This document shows positions 26,836 through 36,575 of a DNA stretch of 64,000 bases, in pieces. The translations under genes were made by a program, and so were the position numbers. Every line of letters starts with the position of its first letter. Position 1 is the first letter of the stretch. The notes under the pieces are model-generated. The model ran no database searches. It was given only the letters and a program-made list of their open reading frames with translations, and had not been told where the DNA came from. Source of the DNA: Zunongwangia sp. ESRF-bin46 (lineage in GTDB: Bacteria; Bacteroidota; Bacteroidia; Flavobacteriales; Flavobacteriaceae); contig NTLF01000017.1 in NCBI GenBank assembly GCA_002631855.1, positions 310,001-374,000 on the forward strand, given 5' to 3'.

Positions 26836-27984
26836 CTATTCCCCAATAAACTTTTTTAATACATCGACTACGTAATCCACTTCGTCTTTTTTATTGAAAC
26901 TTGAAAAAGAGAACCGAATAGAAGGTTTTTTCATATCGTCTTCGGAAAGAATTTCAGTTAAAACGTGAGAGCCTTTACCGCTTCCGCTCTGGCAAGCACT
27001 GCCTTTAGAACAGGCAATTCCGTTAAGGTCTAATTGAAATAACAACATCATTGCTTTTTCTTGAGAAATAGGCAAACAAACGTTTAAAAGCGTGTAAGTA
27101 CTTTTTTTATCATCATCGCAAGCTCCATTGAATTTTATTCCGGGTATTTCAGTAGTTAGCTTTTCTTTAAAGTAGTTTTTTAGCTCAACAATATAATTTC
27201 GTTCCTTTTCTAAGTTCTGATATGAAATTTTAAGTGCTTCGGCCATTCCAGCAATAGCGAAGACCGACTCAGTACCGGCACGCATACCACGCTCCTGTTC
27301 ACCTCCAAAAATCAAGGGTTTTAATCCGGTATTTTTACGAATAAAAGCAAACCCAGCTCCCTTAGGCCCGTGAAATTTATGAGCAGCCACAGCTGCAAAA
27401 TCGATAGGTATTTCAGAAAAATCCAGTTCGTAGTGCCCTACAGACTGTACTGTATCGCTATGAAAAAGAGCATCATGTTCTTTGCAAAGGTTTGCTGTAC
27501 GCTCAATATCCAGAATATTTCCTATTTCATTATTAACATGCATTAAGCTTACCAGTGTTTTTTTGTCGCCTTCTTTTAACAGAGACTCTAAATGGTCAAA
27601 ATCTACATGGCCACATTCATCCAATTTCACATAATCTACCTGAATATTGTAATTTTTTTTCAACTCATCCAGTGTATATAAAACCGCATGATGCTCAATC
27701 TTACTTGAAATAATTCGGGTAACACCTAAGTCGCGAACACAACTGTTCAATATTAAATTATCGGCTTCAGTACCTCCAGAAGTAAATATTATTTCAGAAG
27801 CAGTTACGTTTAAATACCCAGCAACTTCTTTTCGGGCATTTTCAAGTAAAGATTTAGCTGACCTTCCATAAGAGTGTGTTGATGAGGGATTTCCGTATTC
27901 AGTTTTTAACACTTCGGTGATACATCGTACTACATCGCTTCGCAGTTCGGTTGTGGCTGCGCTATCAAAATATACTTTTTTCAT
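26836..27984 (-). CDS. Cysteine desulfurase (NifS/IscS-like)
   Basis: PLP enzyme that moves sulfur from cysteine to Fe-S cluster or thiolation pathways. The 382-residue protein has FDSAATT at the N-terminus, the PLP-binding Lys203 in AAHKFHGPKG and the catalytic persulfide Cys331 in GSACQSGSG. No scaffold (IscU/SufU) gene is adjacent, so whether it serves Fe-S assembly or tRNA thiolation is open. Confidence 0.92.
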   Translation of the reverse strand: MKKVYFDSAATTELRSDVVRCITEVLKTEYGNPSSTHSYGRSAKSLLENARKEVAGYLNVTASEIIFTSGGTEADNLILNSCVRDLGVTRIISSKIEHHAVLYTLDELKKNYNIQVDYVKLDECGHVDFDHLESLLKEGDKKTLVSLMHVNNEIGNILDIERTANLCKEHDALFHSDTVQSVGHYELDFSEIPIDFAAVAAHKFHGPKGAGFAFIRKNTGLKPLIFGGEQERGMRAGTESVFAIAGMAEALKISYQNLEKERNYIVELKNYFKEKLTTEIPGIKFNGACDDDKKSTYTLLNVCLPISQEKAMMLLFQLDLNGIACSKGSACQSGSGKGSHVLTEILSEDDMKKPSIRFSFSSFNKKDEVDYVVDVLKKFIGE

Positions 27985-28168
27985 CTCGCTATTTGGTATT
28001 GATCATTTTTAGCAGGATAGACTACTTAAAATGAAAAATTAATTACAATTCAGAATTTGTTTTTTGCTTTTAAGTTTTCAAAAATACATATTAATATTGT
28101 TCTTAAATAAGTTTCAAGTGCAAAGAAATATGTTACTTTGTAAAAAATGTGATATTCAAGGAAGATTC

Positions 28169-29083
28169 ATGAAAAACCTCTTGTTTTATATACTGTTATT
28201 TACGCTCTTTCAATCTTGCGACGACGGAGATGTTATTGTTACCACTTTTGATTTTGAAGAAGCCGACCTACAACTTTGTGGTGATGGCAATGAATATGTT
28301 TTTTATAAAATAAACAATGAAGTTTCAGAAAGCTTATCGCTTCAATTAACAACAACAGATTCGCTGTTCTTAGAAGACGGAACCGAAACCTACACCTTAG
28401 ACGGCACCGGAAATGTTGTTAATTACCGAAGATTCAGTAGCAATGTAACTGGTGATTATTTTTGCAACCCCATACCTCCTACTGCGCCTACAGTAAATAT
28501 AGATTATGTAGGATCTTCCGGCATAGCCACTTTAAATACAACTGTGTTTCGTGACGACAACGATGGCTTAGAAGATGAAACTGGCGATACTGATGGAGAT
28601 GGCATCCCTGATCGTTATGACGACGATGATGATGGCGACAATGTTCCCACCGCTGCTGAACTGGACACGCAAGATGAGGATGGAGACGGAGACCCATTGA
28701 CAAACCCACTGGATACTGACGGCGATGAAATCCCAAATTATTTAGACCCCGATGATGATGGAGATGATATACCTACAATTTATGAAGACAGAAACATGAA
28801 TCTTGATCCACAAGACGACCTTAATGGGACTGGCGAAAACCAAGGTGTCCCAGATTATTTAAATAACCAAGTGGCTGAAGAATTTATAGTTAAGGAGTTT
28901 CGTGTACACAGTTATTCCATAAACAGCGATGTGGTTATACGGCTTAGCAATATTGTTTTGGTAAATGGCGAAGAAACCATCATTAGGGAAAACCTATCCT
29001 TAGGTGAAATTGAAGATGTACTTACTGGGGAAGCTACCCCAACACCCGATTTTGTTGCACCTGATAAACCCGATGAAAATTAA
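28169..29083 (+). CDS. Lipoprotein with thrombospondin type 3-like calcium-binding repeats
   Basis: The start is placed at the ATG at 28169 because it directly precedes a lipoprotein signal (LLFTLFQSC, Cys17). The frame extends further upstream without a sensible leader. Residues ~20-110 are an unassigned beta domain. Residues ~145-245 are an Asp-rich stretch of TSP3-like motifs (DTDGDGIPDRYDDDDDGD, DTDGDEIPNYLDPDDDGDD), which bind calcium in characterised proteins. The 3' end overlaps the convergent Smr-domain gene by 4 bases. Probably an outer-membrane-anchored, calcium-stabilised protein of unknown role. Confidence 0.75.
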   Translation: MKNLLFYILLFTLFQSCDDGDVIVTTFDFEEADLQLCGDGNEYVFYKINNEVSESLSLQLTTTDSLFLEDGTETYTLDGTGNVVNYRRFSSNVTGDYFCNPIPPTAPTVNIDYVGSSGIATLNTTVFRDDNDGLEDETGDTDGDGIPDRYDDDDDGDNVPTAAELDTQDEDGDGDPLTNPLDTDGDEIPNYLDPDDDGDDIPTIYEDRNMNLDPQDDLNGTGENQGVPDYLNNQVAEEFIVKEFRVHSYSINSDVVIRLSNIVLVNGEETIIRENLSLGEIEDVLTGEATPTPDFVAPDKPDEN

Positions 29084-29628
29084 GGGGTTTTATTCTGGTA
29101 AACATACACTTCGGTAGCGCCGCGACCATATTCTTTATAATCGGCCTCATAATATTTTACGTTATCATAGCGCCTAAACAGGTATTCTAGCTCCGCTTTG
29201 AGTACACCCTCACCTACTCCGTGAACAAAAACAATACGTTGTATTTTTTTATCAATCGCAAAATCAAGCTTATGCTTAGCAGTATCGGTTTGCAACACTA
29301 ACATTTCATGATTGCTCATCCTTTTCGGATGTTTTACTAATTGATGGATATGAAGATCGACTACCATAGGCGGGCGTTTTCGATCCTTTGGTTTCACTTT
29401 TTTTGACGGTTTTGGCTTTTTAGTTTGTTTTTCAGAAAGAATTTTTGAAATATCTTCTTGCATGATATCCGTTTCAGAAATTGCCCCGGTGATTACAACC
29501 AGTTCGTTTTTAAGGAACTGCATTTCAAAATCATCTGTTGTCAATACAGTAACGCTATCGCCCTCTATATCAGTTATCACGCCCGAAATGGCATCATCTA
29601 CAACCGAAACCCGATCTCCTTTTTTCAT
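29080..29628 (-). CDS. DUF2027 / Smr domain protein
   Basis: A 182-residue cytoplasmic protein. The N-terminal ~50 residues form a small beta domain (KKGDRVSVVDDAISGVITDIEGD). A Lys/Pro-rich linker leads to a C-terminal Smr domain with the DLHIHQLV and VFVHGVGEGVLKAEL motifs. Smr domains are associated with nuclease or nucleic-acid binding functions in MutS2-like proteins. No MutS ATPase domain is present. The family is Bacteroidota-typical. Confidence 0.85.
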   Translation of the reverse strand: MKKGDRVSVVDDAISGVITDIEGDSVTVLTTDDFEMQFLKNELVVITGAISETDIMQEDISKILSEKQTKKPKPSKKVKPKDRKRPPMVVDLHIHQLVKHPKRMSNHEMLVLQTDTAKHKLDFAIDKKIQRIVFVHGVGEGVLKAELEYLFRRYDNVKYYEADYKEYGRGATEVYVYQNKTP

Positions 29629-29800
29629 ATAAAACCAAAATCAATAAATATTCGTAGATATATTAAGTGTAAGCCCTTCAAAACGAAAATTTTACGTTTT
29701 TTGAGCCAATTGCTTCAATATTAAAAAAATTATTTTATTTTTATACCCAAAATATGGTTATATTAATCCCAAATCTATATAGCTACAAAACCAAATGATT

Positions 29801-31732
29801 ATGAAATACCTACTACTCTCATTATTAGTTTTAAGCGGTGTTACCGCAATGGCTCAAGCGCCAGACTTGTTTGTAAGACCTAATCCAAATACTGGTACAG
29901 ACTCTTACATTTATGTGGACGATGTTGTTCTATATGTAGAAGATGATGTAGAACTTGAAAAAAATGCAACTGGTCCAACTGAAGCTAGTATCTACCTCCG
30001 TGGTGGCAATGATCCATTGTACAATGGTGACGGACAGTTAATACAAGGTAGTGAAACTGCAATAAACAAAGGAGATGGTTTATTGTCGGTATATCAAAAT
30101 GCTGAAAATTCCGATAGATGGACGTACAATTTCTGGGGGTCTCCTGTGGGATTACCCACTGCAAACGGCAACCAAAATGCTGGTGTAAGCCGTATATATG
30201 GTGTCAATGGAGGGTCTGTAACAGAGTCCACACAATCAAGTACAGTAAGTGGACCAGATGGTTTTTCGGATCGTAGCGTTCCTTCTGGACCACCTTTGAC
30301 TATTTCACGACGTTGGATATACACACATCCAAGAGGAACGGAAAGTGAAGGTGATTATGTACGTATCAATACCACTAATGGTATTGCACCTGGTATGGGC
30401 TTTATTATGAAAGGGGTAGACAATAATCCTAATGGAGGAAATGATTCAAGTATTAATACAGGCCCTGGTTATAAGTATGACTTTAGAGGACGCCCTAATA
30501 CCGGTGAGATAGAAGTTGAAGTATTTCCTGGTGAGATAACCTTGGTGGCAAACCCGTATCCATCTGCCTTGGATTTAAACAGGCTTTTTTACGATACCGA
30601 TAATGACCCATTAATATCTAGAATTTTATTTTGGGAAGAGAGCAAAACTAAAAACTCCCATTTTTATGCTGAAAACGCTGGAGGATATGGCGTGTGGGTT
30701 CCAGGAGCTTCAGATTACAATGGTACTACCGAATTAGGTACTTATAATTTGCCTACTTTTACCATCTGGGATGCCGCAGGTAACTCCTATCCAGACGGAG
30801 GTGTACAGGGGACATATTACGAAAGACGTTTCGCTCCTATTGGCCAAGGCTTTTTGGTCGAGGGCAGTACAAATGACTTTATAAAGATAAAAAACGAATA
30901 TAGACGTTATATAAAAGAAAGTAGTTCAATTTCAGAATTTGCAAGACCAGCTAAGAATACAGGCAAGTTTGATCAAGAAGACAGTAATGGGGCTGTGGTA
31001 GTTGTTGAAGAAGACACAAGACTTCCACAACTGCGCATTAACACGTACTTCGACCAATCACACGTACGTCAAACCGTTTTATTGTTCTCAAATGAAGCAA
31101 CTGATGGTTTTGACCGTGGTTATGATGGGAAAAGCCCTATGGATGCAACTTCTGAAGCATATTTTCCTGTAGGTCAAGACGACAACAGAAAACCGTATGT
31201 AATTAATACTGTACCTTTTGATGCTAGCAAGCAGATACCAATTTCTTTTAAACTTGATCAACCTTATAAGTTTTGGTTAGAAGCTGTAGAAGAAGTTAAA
31301 ATGAACGGTAAAAATGCGTACATTTTTGATAGTGAGGAAAATACCTATCAAGAGTTCACAAATGGTAAGTCAGCAACCTATAATTTACCAGCTGGTACAT
31401 ACGATAACCGATTTTATGTAGTGTTTAAAGCCACCAAGAAACATCTTGCAGAAGCAACTGAAACTCAAAATAGAATTGAAGAAGATGTTGATTTTTTTCA
31501 AAACAACAGATTGGGTGTTCTTGAAGTAAGCAATCCAGAAGGCTATGATATTGAACAAGCACTTGTTTTTGATACCTCTGGTAAGTTAGTTTATCAAAAG
31601 TCTAATATTGGTATTGAGAAAAACTTCTCGTTCCCTACCGGAAATTTAAGCGATGGAGTTTACTTAGTTAAGTTAAAAACAGCTGATAATATATATATTA
31701 GTTACAAAACACCTGTTTACAATAAAAACTAA
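29801..31732 (+). CDS. Large secreted protein with C-terminal T9SS-type sorting domain
   Basis: The ATG at 29801 is preferred over that at 29795 because it directly precedes the signal peptide (ending AMAQ). The body of ~520 residues is beta-rich, with WTYNFWGSPVG, LVANPYPSALDLN and FAPIGQGFLVEG motifs seen in large flavobacterial surface proteins of unknown fold. The last ~70 residues (GVLEVSNPEGY, VFDTSGKLVY, LSDGVYLVKLKT) look like a T9SS sorting domain. A DUF2752 membrane protein gene follows after 6 bases. Confidence 0.75.
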   Translation: MKYLLLSLLVLSGVTAMAQAPDLFVRPNPNTGTDSYIYVDDVVLYVEDDVELEKNATGPTEASIYLRGGNDPLYNGDGQLIQGSETAINKGDGLLSVYQNAENSDRWTYNFWGSPVGLPTANGNQNAGVSRIYGVNGGSVTESTQSSTVSGPDGFSDRSVPSGPPLTISRRWIYTHPRGTESEGDYVRINTTNGIAPGMGFIMKGVDNNPNGGNDSSINTGPGYKYDFRGRPNTGEIEVEVFPGEITLVANPYPSALDLNRLFYDTDNDPLISRILFWEESKTKNSHFYAENAGGYGVWVPGASDYNGTTELGTYNLPTFTIWDAAGNSYPDGGVQGTYYERRFAPIGQGFLVEGSTNDFIKIKNEYRRYIKESSSISEFARPAKNTGKFDQEDSNGAVVVVEEDTRLPQLRINTYFDQSHVRQTVLLFSNEATDGFDRGYDGKSPMDATSEAYFPVGQDDNRKPYVINTVPFDASKQIPISFKLDQPYKFWLEAVEEVKMNGKNAYIFDSEENTYQEFTNGKSATYNLPAGTYDNRFYVVFKATKKHLAEATETQNRIEEDVDFFQNNRLGVLEVSNPEGYDIEQALVFDTSGKLVYQKSNIGIEKNFSFPTGNLSDGVYLVKLKTADNIYISYKTPVYNKN

Positions 31733-31738
31733 TCCTCA

Positions 31739-32035
31739 ATGGCAATTGATGGAATCGAAGACTATATGTTGCAATGCACTAGCAAGCAACTCTTCGGAAT
31801 AGCATGTCCAGGCTGTGGTACACAACGTGCCACAGCCTTGCTTTTTAAAGGTGAATTTGCCGCGGCTTTCCATATGTACCCGGCTATTTATACACTTATC
31901 TTCTTGATTCTTTTTGTAGTGTTCAATCTCTTCGTAAAATTTAAATACGATTTTAAAATTAAAATAGGCCTGCTGTTATTAAATGTGGCAATTATTTTAG
32001 TGAGCTATCTTCTAAAAATGAGTCCTTATTTTTAA
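31739..32035 (+). CDS. DUF2752 membrane protein
   Basis: A 98-residue protein with the DUF2752 signature GIACPGCGTQRATALLFKGEFAAAFHMYP followed by two hydrophobic helices (LIFLILFVVFNLFV and IGLLLLNVAIILVSYLL). The paired Cys of CPGC are characteristic of the family, whose function is unknown. It lies 6 bases after the large T9SS protein gene. In Bacteroidota it often neighbours a CCC-motif protein, as here. Confidence 0.85.
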   Translation: MAIDGIEDYMLQCTSKQLFGIACPGCGTQRATALLFKGEFAAAFHMYPAIYTLIFLILFVVFNLFVKFKYDFKIKIGLLLLNVAIILVSYLLKMSPYF

Positions 32036-32110
32036 AGTATTTAATCAAACTCTCCGTTTTTCAATTATTTACGTTATTTTTAAAGTTAGTAACCAACTAA
32101 AATAACACTC

Positions 32111-32434
32111 ATGGAAAAACAAAAATTACCTAATTCAACCCTCATTTTGGTTTTTGGTATCCTATCGATAGTAACATGTTGTTGCTATGGAGTATTAGGG
32201 CTTATATTTGGTATCATTGCTATTGTAATGGCCAAAAAAGCAACCACTTTATATTTAGAGAACCCAGAAATATATTCAGGATATCAAAATGTAAAGACTG
32301 GAAAAATACTGGCAATTATCGGTATAATTTTAAGTGCCATTTACTTATTGATAAATATTTATTTCTATGCAACTATTGGTATGGACGGCATACAGGAAAT
32401 GCAAGAAGAAATGATGCGCGAATACGGAATGTAA
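32111..32434 (+). CDS. CCC-motif membrane protein
   Basis: A 107-residue membrane protein with an N-terminal helix carrying three consecutive Cys (IVTCCCYGVLGLIFGIIAIVMAKKA), a short polar loop and a second helix (ILAIIGIILSAIYLLINIYFY). The C-terminal tail is acidic and Met-rich. It resembles the DUF4190-like two-helix family common in Flavobacteriia. Co-occurrence with DUF2752 suggests a shared, unknown membrane role. Confidence 0.8.
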   Translation: MEKQKLPNSTLILVFGILSIVTCCCYGVLGLIFGIIAIVMAKKATTLYLENPEIYSGYQNVKTGKILAIIGIILSAIYLLINIYFYATIGMDGIQEMQEEMMREYGM

Positions 32435-32456
32435 TAAAATAATTAATATTCTATTA

Positions 32457-32488
32457 AAAAACCCCGACTTAAATAAGTCGGGGTTTTT
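32457..32488. terminator. Bidirectional intrinsic terminator
   Basis: AAAAACCCCGACTT pairs with AAGTCGGGGTTTTT around a 4-base loop, between the convergent CCC-motif and rocD genes. Confidence 0.9.
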
Positions 32489-32512
32489 ATTTACTGTTAA
32501 AAATAGATGATT

Positions 32513-33757
32513 TTATTTTTCAAATTCTTTCAAGGTTTTAGTAATAATAGAAACACAATCTAGTAATTGCTCTTCGTTCATAACTAATGGTGGGGCAAAA
32601 CGTATGATATTACCGTGGGTTGGCTTTGCTAGCAGTCCATTATCACGCAATTTTAAGCACATATTCCAAGCAGTATCACTGTCTTCAGTATCATTGATAA
32701 CAATAGCATTCAACAATCCTTTACCACGTACCAACTTAACAATGGAACTGTTTTCAATATACTTGTTCAATTCACTTCGGAATAATTGACCCAATTTTTC
32801 AGCGTTTTCAGCTAAGTTTTCATCTTTTATTACATCTAAAGCCGCCATAGCAACAGCTGCTGCAACTGGATTACCACCAAATGTAGAGCCGTGGTTACCA
32901 GGGCGGATTACGTTCATAACTTCATCATTTGCCAATACAGCAGAGACAGGATACGCACCACCACTTAAGGCTTTTCCTAAAATTAAAATATCTGGTTTTA
33001 CATTTTCGTGATCTACCGCTAATAATTTTCCGGTACGGGCAATTCCTGTTTGTACTTCATCGGCTATAAACAAGACGTTATTGGCTTCACACAATGCTTT
33101 TGCTTCTCTTAAATAGCCTTTAGAAGGAACATAAACTCCTGCTTCACCTTGAATAGGCTCCACTAAAAACCCAGCAACGTTTTTATTATTTTCTAACGCG
33201 TCTTTTAAAGCTTCTAAATTATCATATTCAATCTTTGTAAAACCTTGTGTATAAGGCCCAAAATGATTTCTAGCCACTTCGTCGTTAGAAAAAGAAATAA
33301 TGGTAGTTGTTCTTCCGTGGAAGTTATTGGTACAAACGATGATTTCAGCTTCATTTTCTGAAATCCCTTTCTTTTCATAAGCCCATTTTCTACAAATCTT
33401 TAAAGCTGTCTCTACCGCTTCGGCTCCAGTATTCATAGGCAACAACTTATCGAAGTTGAAATATTCTGAAGCATATTTTTCATACTTCCCCAACATATCA
33501 TTATAAAAAGCACGGGATGTAAGTGTTAAGGTCTTAGCCTGTGCATCCATCGCACCAACAATTTTTGGGTGGCAATGTCCTTGATTTACAGCACTGTAAG
33601 CAGAAAGGAAATCGTAGTATTTTTTTCCTTCTACATCCCAAACATACACTCCTTCTCCTTTGCTTAACACAACAGGTAGTGGATGATAATTGTGGGCGCC
33701 ATACTTATTTTCTAAATCGATTGCATCTTGCGTAGCTTTTTTTTCTAAAACTGCCAT
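32513..33757 (-). CDS. rocD: Ornithine--oxo-acid transaminase
   Basis: PLP-dependent class III aminotransferase that converts ornithine and 2-oxoglutarate to glutamate-5-semialdehyde and glutamate. The 414-residue protein has Lys262 in [14 protein letters not shown] as the Schiff-base residue, [12 protein letters not shown] as the PLP-stacking segment, and [15 protein letters not shown]. The N-terminal [18 protein letters not shown] is specific to ornithine aminotransferases. It supports arginine/ornithine catabolism or proline synthesis. It is monocistronic. Confidence 0.94.
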   Translation of the reverse strand: MAVLEKKATQDAIDLENKYGAHNYHPLPVVLSKGEGVYVWDVEGKKYYDFLSAYSAVNQGHCHPKIVGAMDAQAKTLTLTSRAFYNDMLGKYEKYASEYFNFDKLLPMNTGAEAVETALKICRKWAYEKKGISENEAEIIVCTNNFHGRTTTIISFSNDEVARNHFGPYTQGFTKIEYDNLEALKDALENNKNVAGFLVEPIQGEAGVYVPSKGYLREAKALCEANNVLFIADEVQTGIARTGKLLAVDHENVKPDILILGKALSGGAYPVSAVLANDEVMNVIRPGNHGSTFGGNPVAAAVAMAALDVIKDENLAENAEKLGQLFRSELNKYIENSSIVKLVRGKGLLNAIVINDTEDSDTAWNMCLKLRDNGLLAKPTHGNIIRFAPPLVMNEEQLLDCVSIITKTLKEFEK

Positions 33758-33888
33758 TTTCTTTAATTATTTATCGTGTAACTACATTGATTCCTGCTTT
33801 GCGGAGAGAAATCATCCATAAAGTCGCAAGTTACTAAATATTCTATGTTTTTTGAAGCTTCAAGTTGTTATAAAAAAGTTATAAATAG

Positions 33889-33896
33889 TACTTTTG
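33889..33896 (+). promoter_or_regulatory. Candidate -7 promoter element of rlmD
   Basis: TACTTTTG matches TAnnTTTG and ends 6 bases before the ATG at 33903. If used, the transcript would be nearly leaderless. A TTG at 33865-33867 lies 21 bases upstream as a possible -33 element. Confidence 0.35.
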
Positions 33897-33902
33897 CGGT
33901 CT

Positions 33903-35312
33903 ATGGGAAGACGCAATAAACGCAAAATATTTGAAGATCTGGAAGTAATTGATGCTGGTGCAAAAGGTAAGGCAGTTGCAAAAGCACCCGACGGACGGGT
34001 TATTTTTATAAACAACGCCATTCCCGGCGATGTAGCAACCATTGAAACCTATAAAAAGCGAAAGTCATATTACGAAGGCAACGCAGTAGCCTTTTCAACC
34101 TATTCAGACAAGCGGGTAGAGCCTGTTTGCCAACATTTTGACACCTGTGGCGGGTGCAAGTGGCAGAATATGGGCTACGAGCACCAATTGTATTTTAAGC
34201 AGAAAGAAGTAGTCAATAATCTGCAGCGGTTAGGAAAGGTTGAGCTTCCAGAGGTCACCCCTATTTTAGGTTCAGAAGACATTTATTTTTACCGAAATAA
34301 AATGGAATTCTCTTTTAGCGATAGCAAATGGCTTACAAAAGAGCAAATTGACAGCGGAGAAGTAATTGAAAACCGAAATGCTTTAGGATTTCACAAGCCT
34401 GGAATGTGGGATAAGATTATTGATATAAAAAAATGTCACCTTCAACGTGACCCAAGTAATGCCATTCGAAATTTCGTAAAAGAAAAAGCGCAAGAGCTGA
34501 ATTTATCTTTTTTCAACCCAAGGCAACAAGAAGGTTTTTTGCGCACGTTAATGCTTCGTACCGCTACGACGGGCGATGTTATGGTATTGGTTCAATTTTA
34601 TTTTGAAGATAAAGGAAATCGTGAAAAGCTTTTGGATGCTATCGTTGCTGAGTTTCCAGAAATTACATCGCTTCAATATGTAATTAATTCCAAAGGAAAT
34701 GATACTATTTATGATCAAGATGTAATTTGCTACCACGGAAAAGACCATATTACAGAAGAAATGGAAGGATTGAAGTTTAAAATAAACGCTAAGTCCTTTT
34801 ACCAAACCAACTCTGAACAAGCCTACGAACTTTACAAAATAACCCGAAATTTCGCCAATTTAAAAGGCGATGAATTGGTTTACGACTTATATACAGGAAC
34901 AGGAACTATTGCTCAGTTTGTTGCTAAAAAAGCTGGAAAAGTGATTGGCGTAGAAGCTGTGCCCGACGCTATTGAAGCCGCCAAAGAAAACGCACAATTA
35001 AACAATATAGAAAACGTTGAATTCTATGTAGGCGATATGAAAAAGGTGTTTAACGAAACCTTTATAAATACACATGGGCAACCAGACGTTGTAATTACCG
35101 ATCCGCCACGAGATGGCATGCATACAGACGTTGTGATGCAACTTTTAAAGCTGTCACCCAATAAAATTGTGTATGTAAGCTGTAACAGCGCAACACAAGC
35201 TAGGGATTTAGCGTTGTTAGATGAACGTTATAAAGTAACTAAAGTACAACCGGTGGATATGTTCCCACAAACGCATCACGTAGAAAATGTTGTACTTTTG
35301 GAAAAACGCTAA
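33903..35312 (+). CDS. rlmD: 23S rRNA (uracil-5-)-methyltransferase RlmD
   Basis: SAM-dependent enzyme that methylates a 23S rRNA uracil (U1939 in E. coli). The start is set at ATG 33903 rather than an upstream TTG. An N-terminal TRAM domain (about 1-60) is followed by Fe-S cluster cysteines (CQHFDTCGGCKW and KKCHLQ), the SAM motif YDLYTGTGTIAQF, DPPRDGMH, and the catalytic Cys in VYVSCNSATQ. DUF6452 and DUF6048 genes follow in the same direction, an arrangement recurrent in flavobacteria. Confidence 0.93.
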   Translation: MGRRNKRKIFEDLEVIDAGAKGKAVAKAPDGRVIFINNAIPGDVATIETYKKRKSYYEGNAVAFSTYSDKRVEPVCQHFDTCGGCKWQNMGYEHQLYFKQKEVVNNLQRLGKVELPEVTPILGSEDIYFYRNKMEFSFSDSKWLTKEQIDSGEVIENRNALGFHKPGMWDKIIDIKKCHLQRDPSNAIRNFVKEKAQELNLSFFNPRQQEGFLRTLMLRTATTGDVMVLVQFYFEDKGNREKLLDAIVAEFPEITSLQYVINSKGNDTIYDQDVICYHGKDHITEEMEGLKFKINAKSFYQTNSEQAYELYKITRNFANLKGDELVYDLYTGTGTIAQFVAKKAGKVIGVEAVPDAIEAAKENAQLNNIENVEFYVGDMKKVFNETFINTHGQPDVVITDPPRDGMHTDVVMQLLKLSPNKIVYVSCNSATQARDLALLDERYKVTKVQPVDMFPQTHHVENVVLLEKR

Positions 35313-35341
35313 TTTCTTCGGAAGAATTTCGAAAAACAACT

Positions 35342-35842
35342 ATGATAAAAAAAATCTGTTTCGCTCTCTTTATTCTCTTTGCCTTTCATAGCTGTACGCG
35401 TGATGATATTTGCCCAGAGACTACCCAAACCACTCCCCTGCTTATTGTTACCTTCAATAATGCTGTTATCCCAACCGAACGTAAACAAGCCCCTGGTTTG
35501 ACAATTGAAACCACACTGGAAAACAGTGAAATAGTCCTAGACAACGAAACAACTGACTCTATTGCAATACCACTAAATGCTGGGGCAGATATAACCCAAT
35601 ATCGCTTCACGATTAACAGTGATAGTGAAACTGAAATTCCAAATACAGACATAGTGGAATTCATATACGAACGAGAAGATATTTACGTAAGCCGAGCTTG
35701 TTCTTTTAAAACCAACTTTAATAATTTACAAGCCGATGTGGAAGATGAGGGTGATAGCAACTGGATTTTTCAAATTGACGTAAACGCATTAAACAATACC
35801 GTAGAAGATGAAAATGAAACACATATTACTATTTTACATTAG
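35342..35842 (+). CDS. DUF6452 family lipoprotein
   Basis: A 166-residue protein with a lipobox (LFAFHSC, Cys17) and a CTRDDICPET motif just after it. The rest is an immunoglobulin-like beta domain in which later Cys residues are sparse. Family and function are uncharacterised. It starts 30 bases after rlmD and overlaps the DUF6048 gene by 35 bases, so the two products probably act together in the envelope. Confidence 0.8.
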   Translation: MIKKICFALFILFAFHSCTRDDICPETTQTTPLLIVTFNNAVIPTERKQAPGLTIETTLENSEIVLDNETTDSIAIPLNAGADITQYRFTINSDSETEIPNTDIVEFIYEREDIYVSRACSFKTNFNNLQADVEDEGDSNWIFQIDVNALNNTVEDENETHITILH

Positions 35843-36521
35843 TATTTTTTGTGCGTCTTTTACCGCTATGGCGCAACAAGAAAATGAGGTGGCAGAATCC
35901 GTTGTAGACTCTACAGCAACCAATAACAAATATGGTATTCGTGTAGGTACCGATTTGTCCAAATTTGCCCGAACAGCTTTTGAAAAAGGCTATTCCGGTT
36001 TTGAAATTATGGGAGATTTTCGGGTTACGGATAAGTTTTTTGCAGCTGCTGAAATTGGTAATGAAAAGAAAGAGCGTTTTGAAGAAAATTTAAATTCCAT
36101 TACCACAGGAAGCTTTGCTAAACTAGGGTTCGATTATAATGCCTATAACAACTGGTTAGGAATGGAAAATGCTATTTTTGGAGGGTTACGCTATGGTTTT
36201 TCCACTTTTAAACAAGAATTATTATCCTATCAAGTATATACAACAGACCAAACATTTCCGCAAACTTTTAAGGAAGACCCTGTTGAATACACAGGTTTAA
36301 CTGGCCACTGGGTAGAATTAATAGTTGGTGTTAAAACTGAAATATTAAATAATTTATTTCTTTCGGTAAACCTTCAATTAAAACGTAAATTAGGCGAAGA
36401 TGAGCCTGATAATTTTGCTAACCTTTACATTCCTGGCTTTAATAGAACGTATGACTTTAGTGAATTTGGTGTAGGTTATGGCTATACTATTTCATACCTA
36501 ATCCCCATTTTTAAGAAATAA
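35808..36521 (+). CDS. DUF6048 family outer-membrane protein
   Basis: A 237-residue protein with signal peptide (ending TAMAQ) and a beta-barrel-like body: YGIRVGTDLSKFARTAF, FRVTDKFFAAAEIGNE, FGGLRYGFST, SEFGVGYGYTISYLIPIFKK. It starts inside the DUF6452 gene with a 35-base overlap, implying translational coupling. An ATG two codons downstream is an equally possible start. Probably an outer-membrane barrel with the DUF6452 lipoprotein as partner. Confidence 0.8.
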   Translation: MKMKHILLFYISIFCASFTAMAQQENEVAESVVDSTATNNKYGIRVGTDLSKFARTAFEKGYSGFEIMGDFRVTDKFFAAAEIGNEKKERFEENLNSITTGSFAKLGFDYNAYNNWLGMENAIFGGLRYGFSTFKQELLSYQVYTTDQTFPQTFKEDPVEYTGLTGHWVELIVGVKTEILNNLFLSVNLQLKRKLGEDEPDNFANLYIPGFNRTYDFSEFGVGYGYTISYLIPIFKK

Positions 36522-36575
36522 CATAAGGGACAGAACAACCAAAAACCATATCTATCGGTTGGTTGATTAAAGAAA

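Noticed and set aside
28488-28736. Minus-strand frame rich in His and Arg across the TSP3 region
   Set aside because: It is the complement of the Asp-rich calcium-binding repeats, so its composition is an artefact of GAT/GAC codons.
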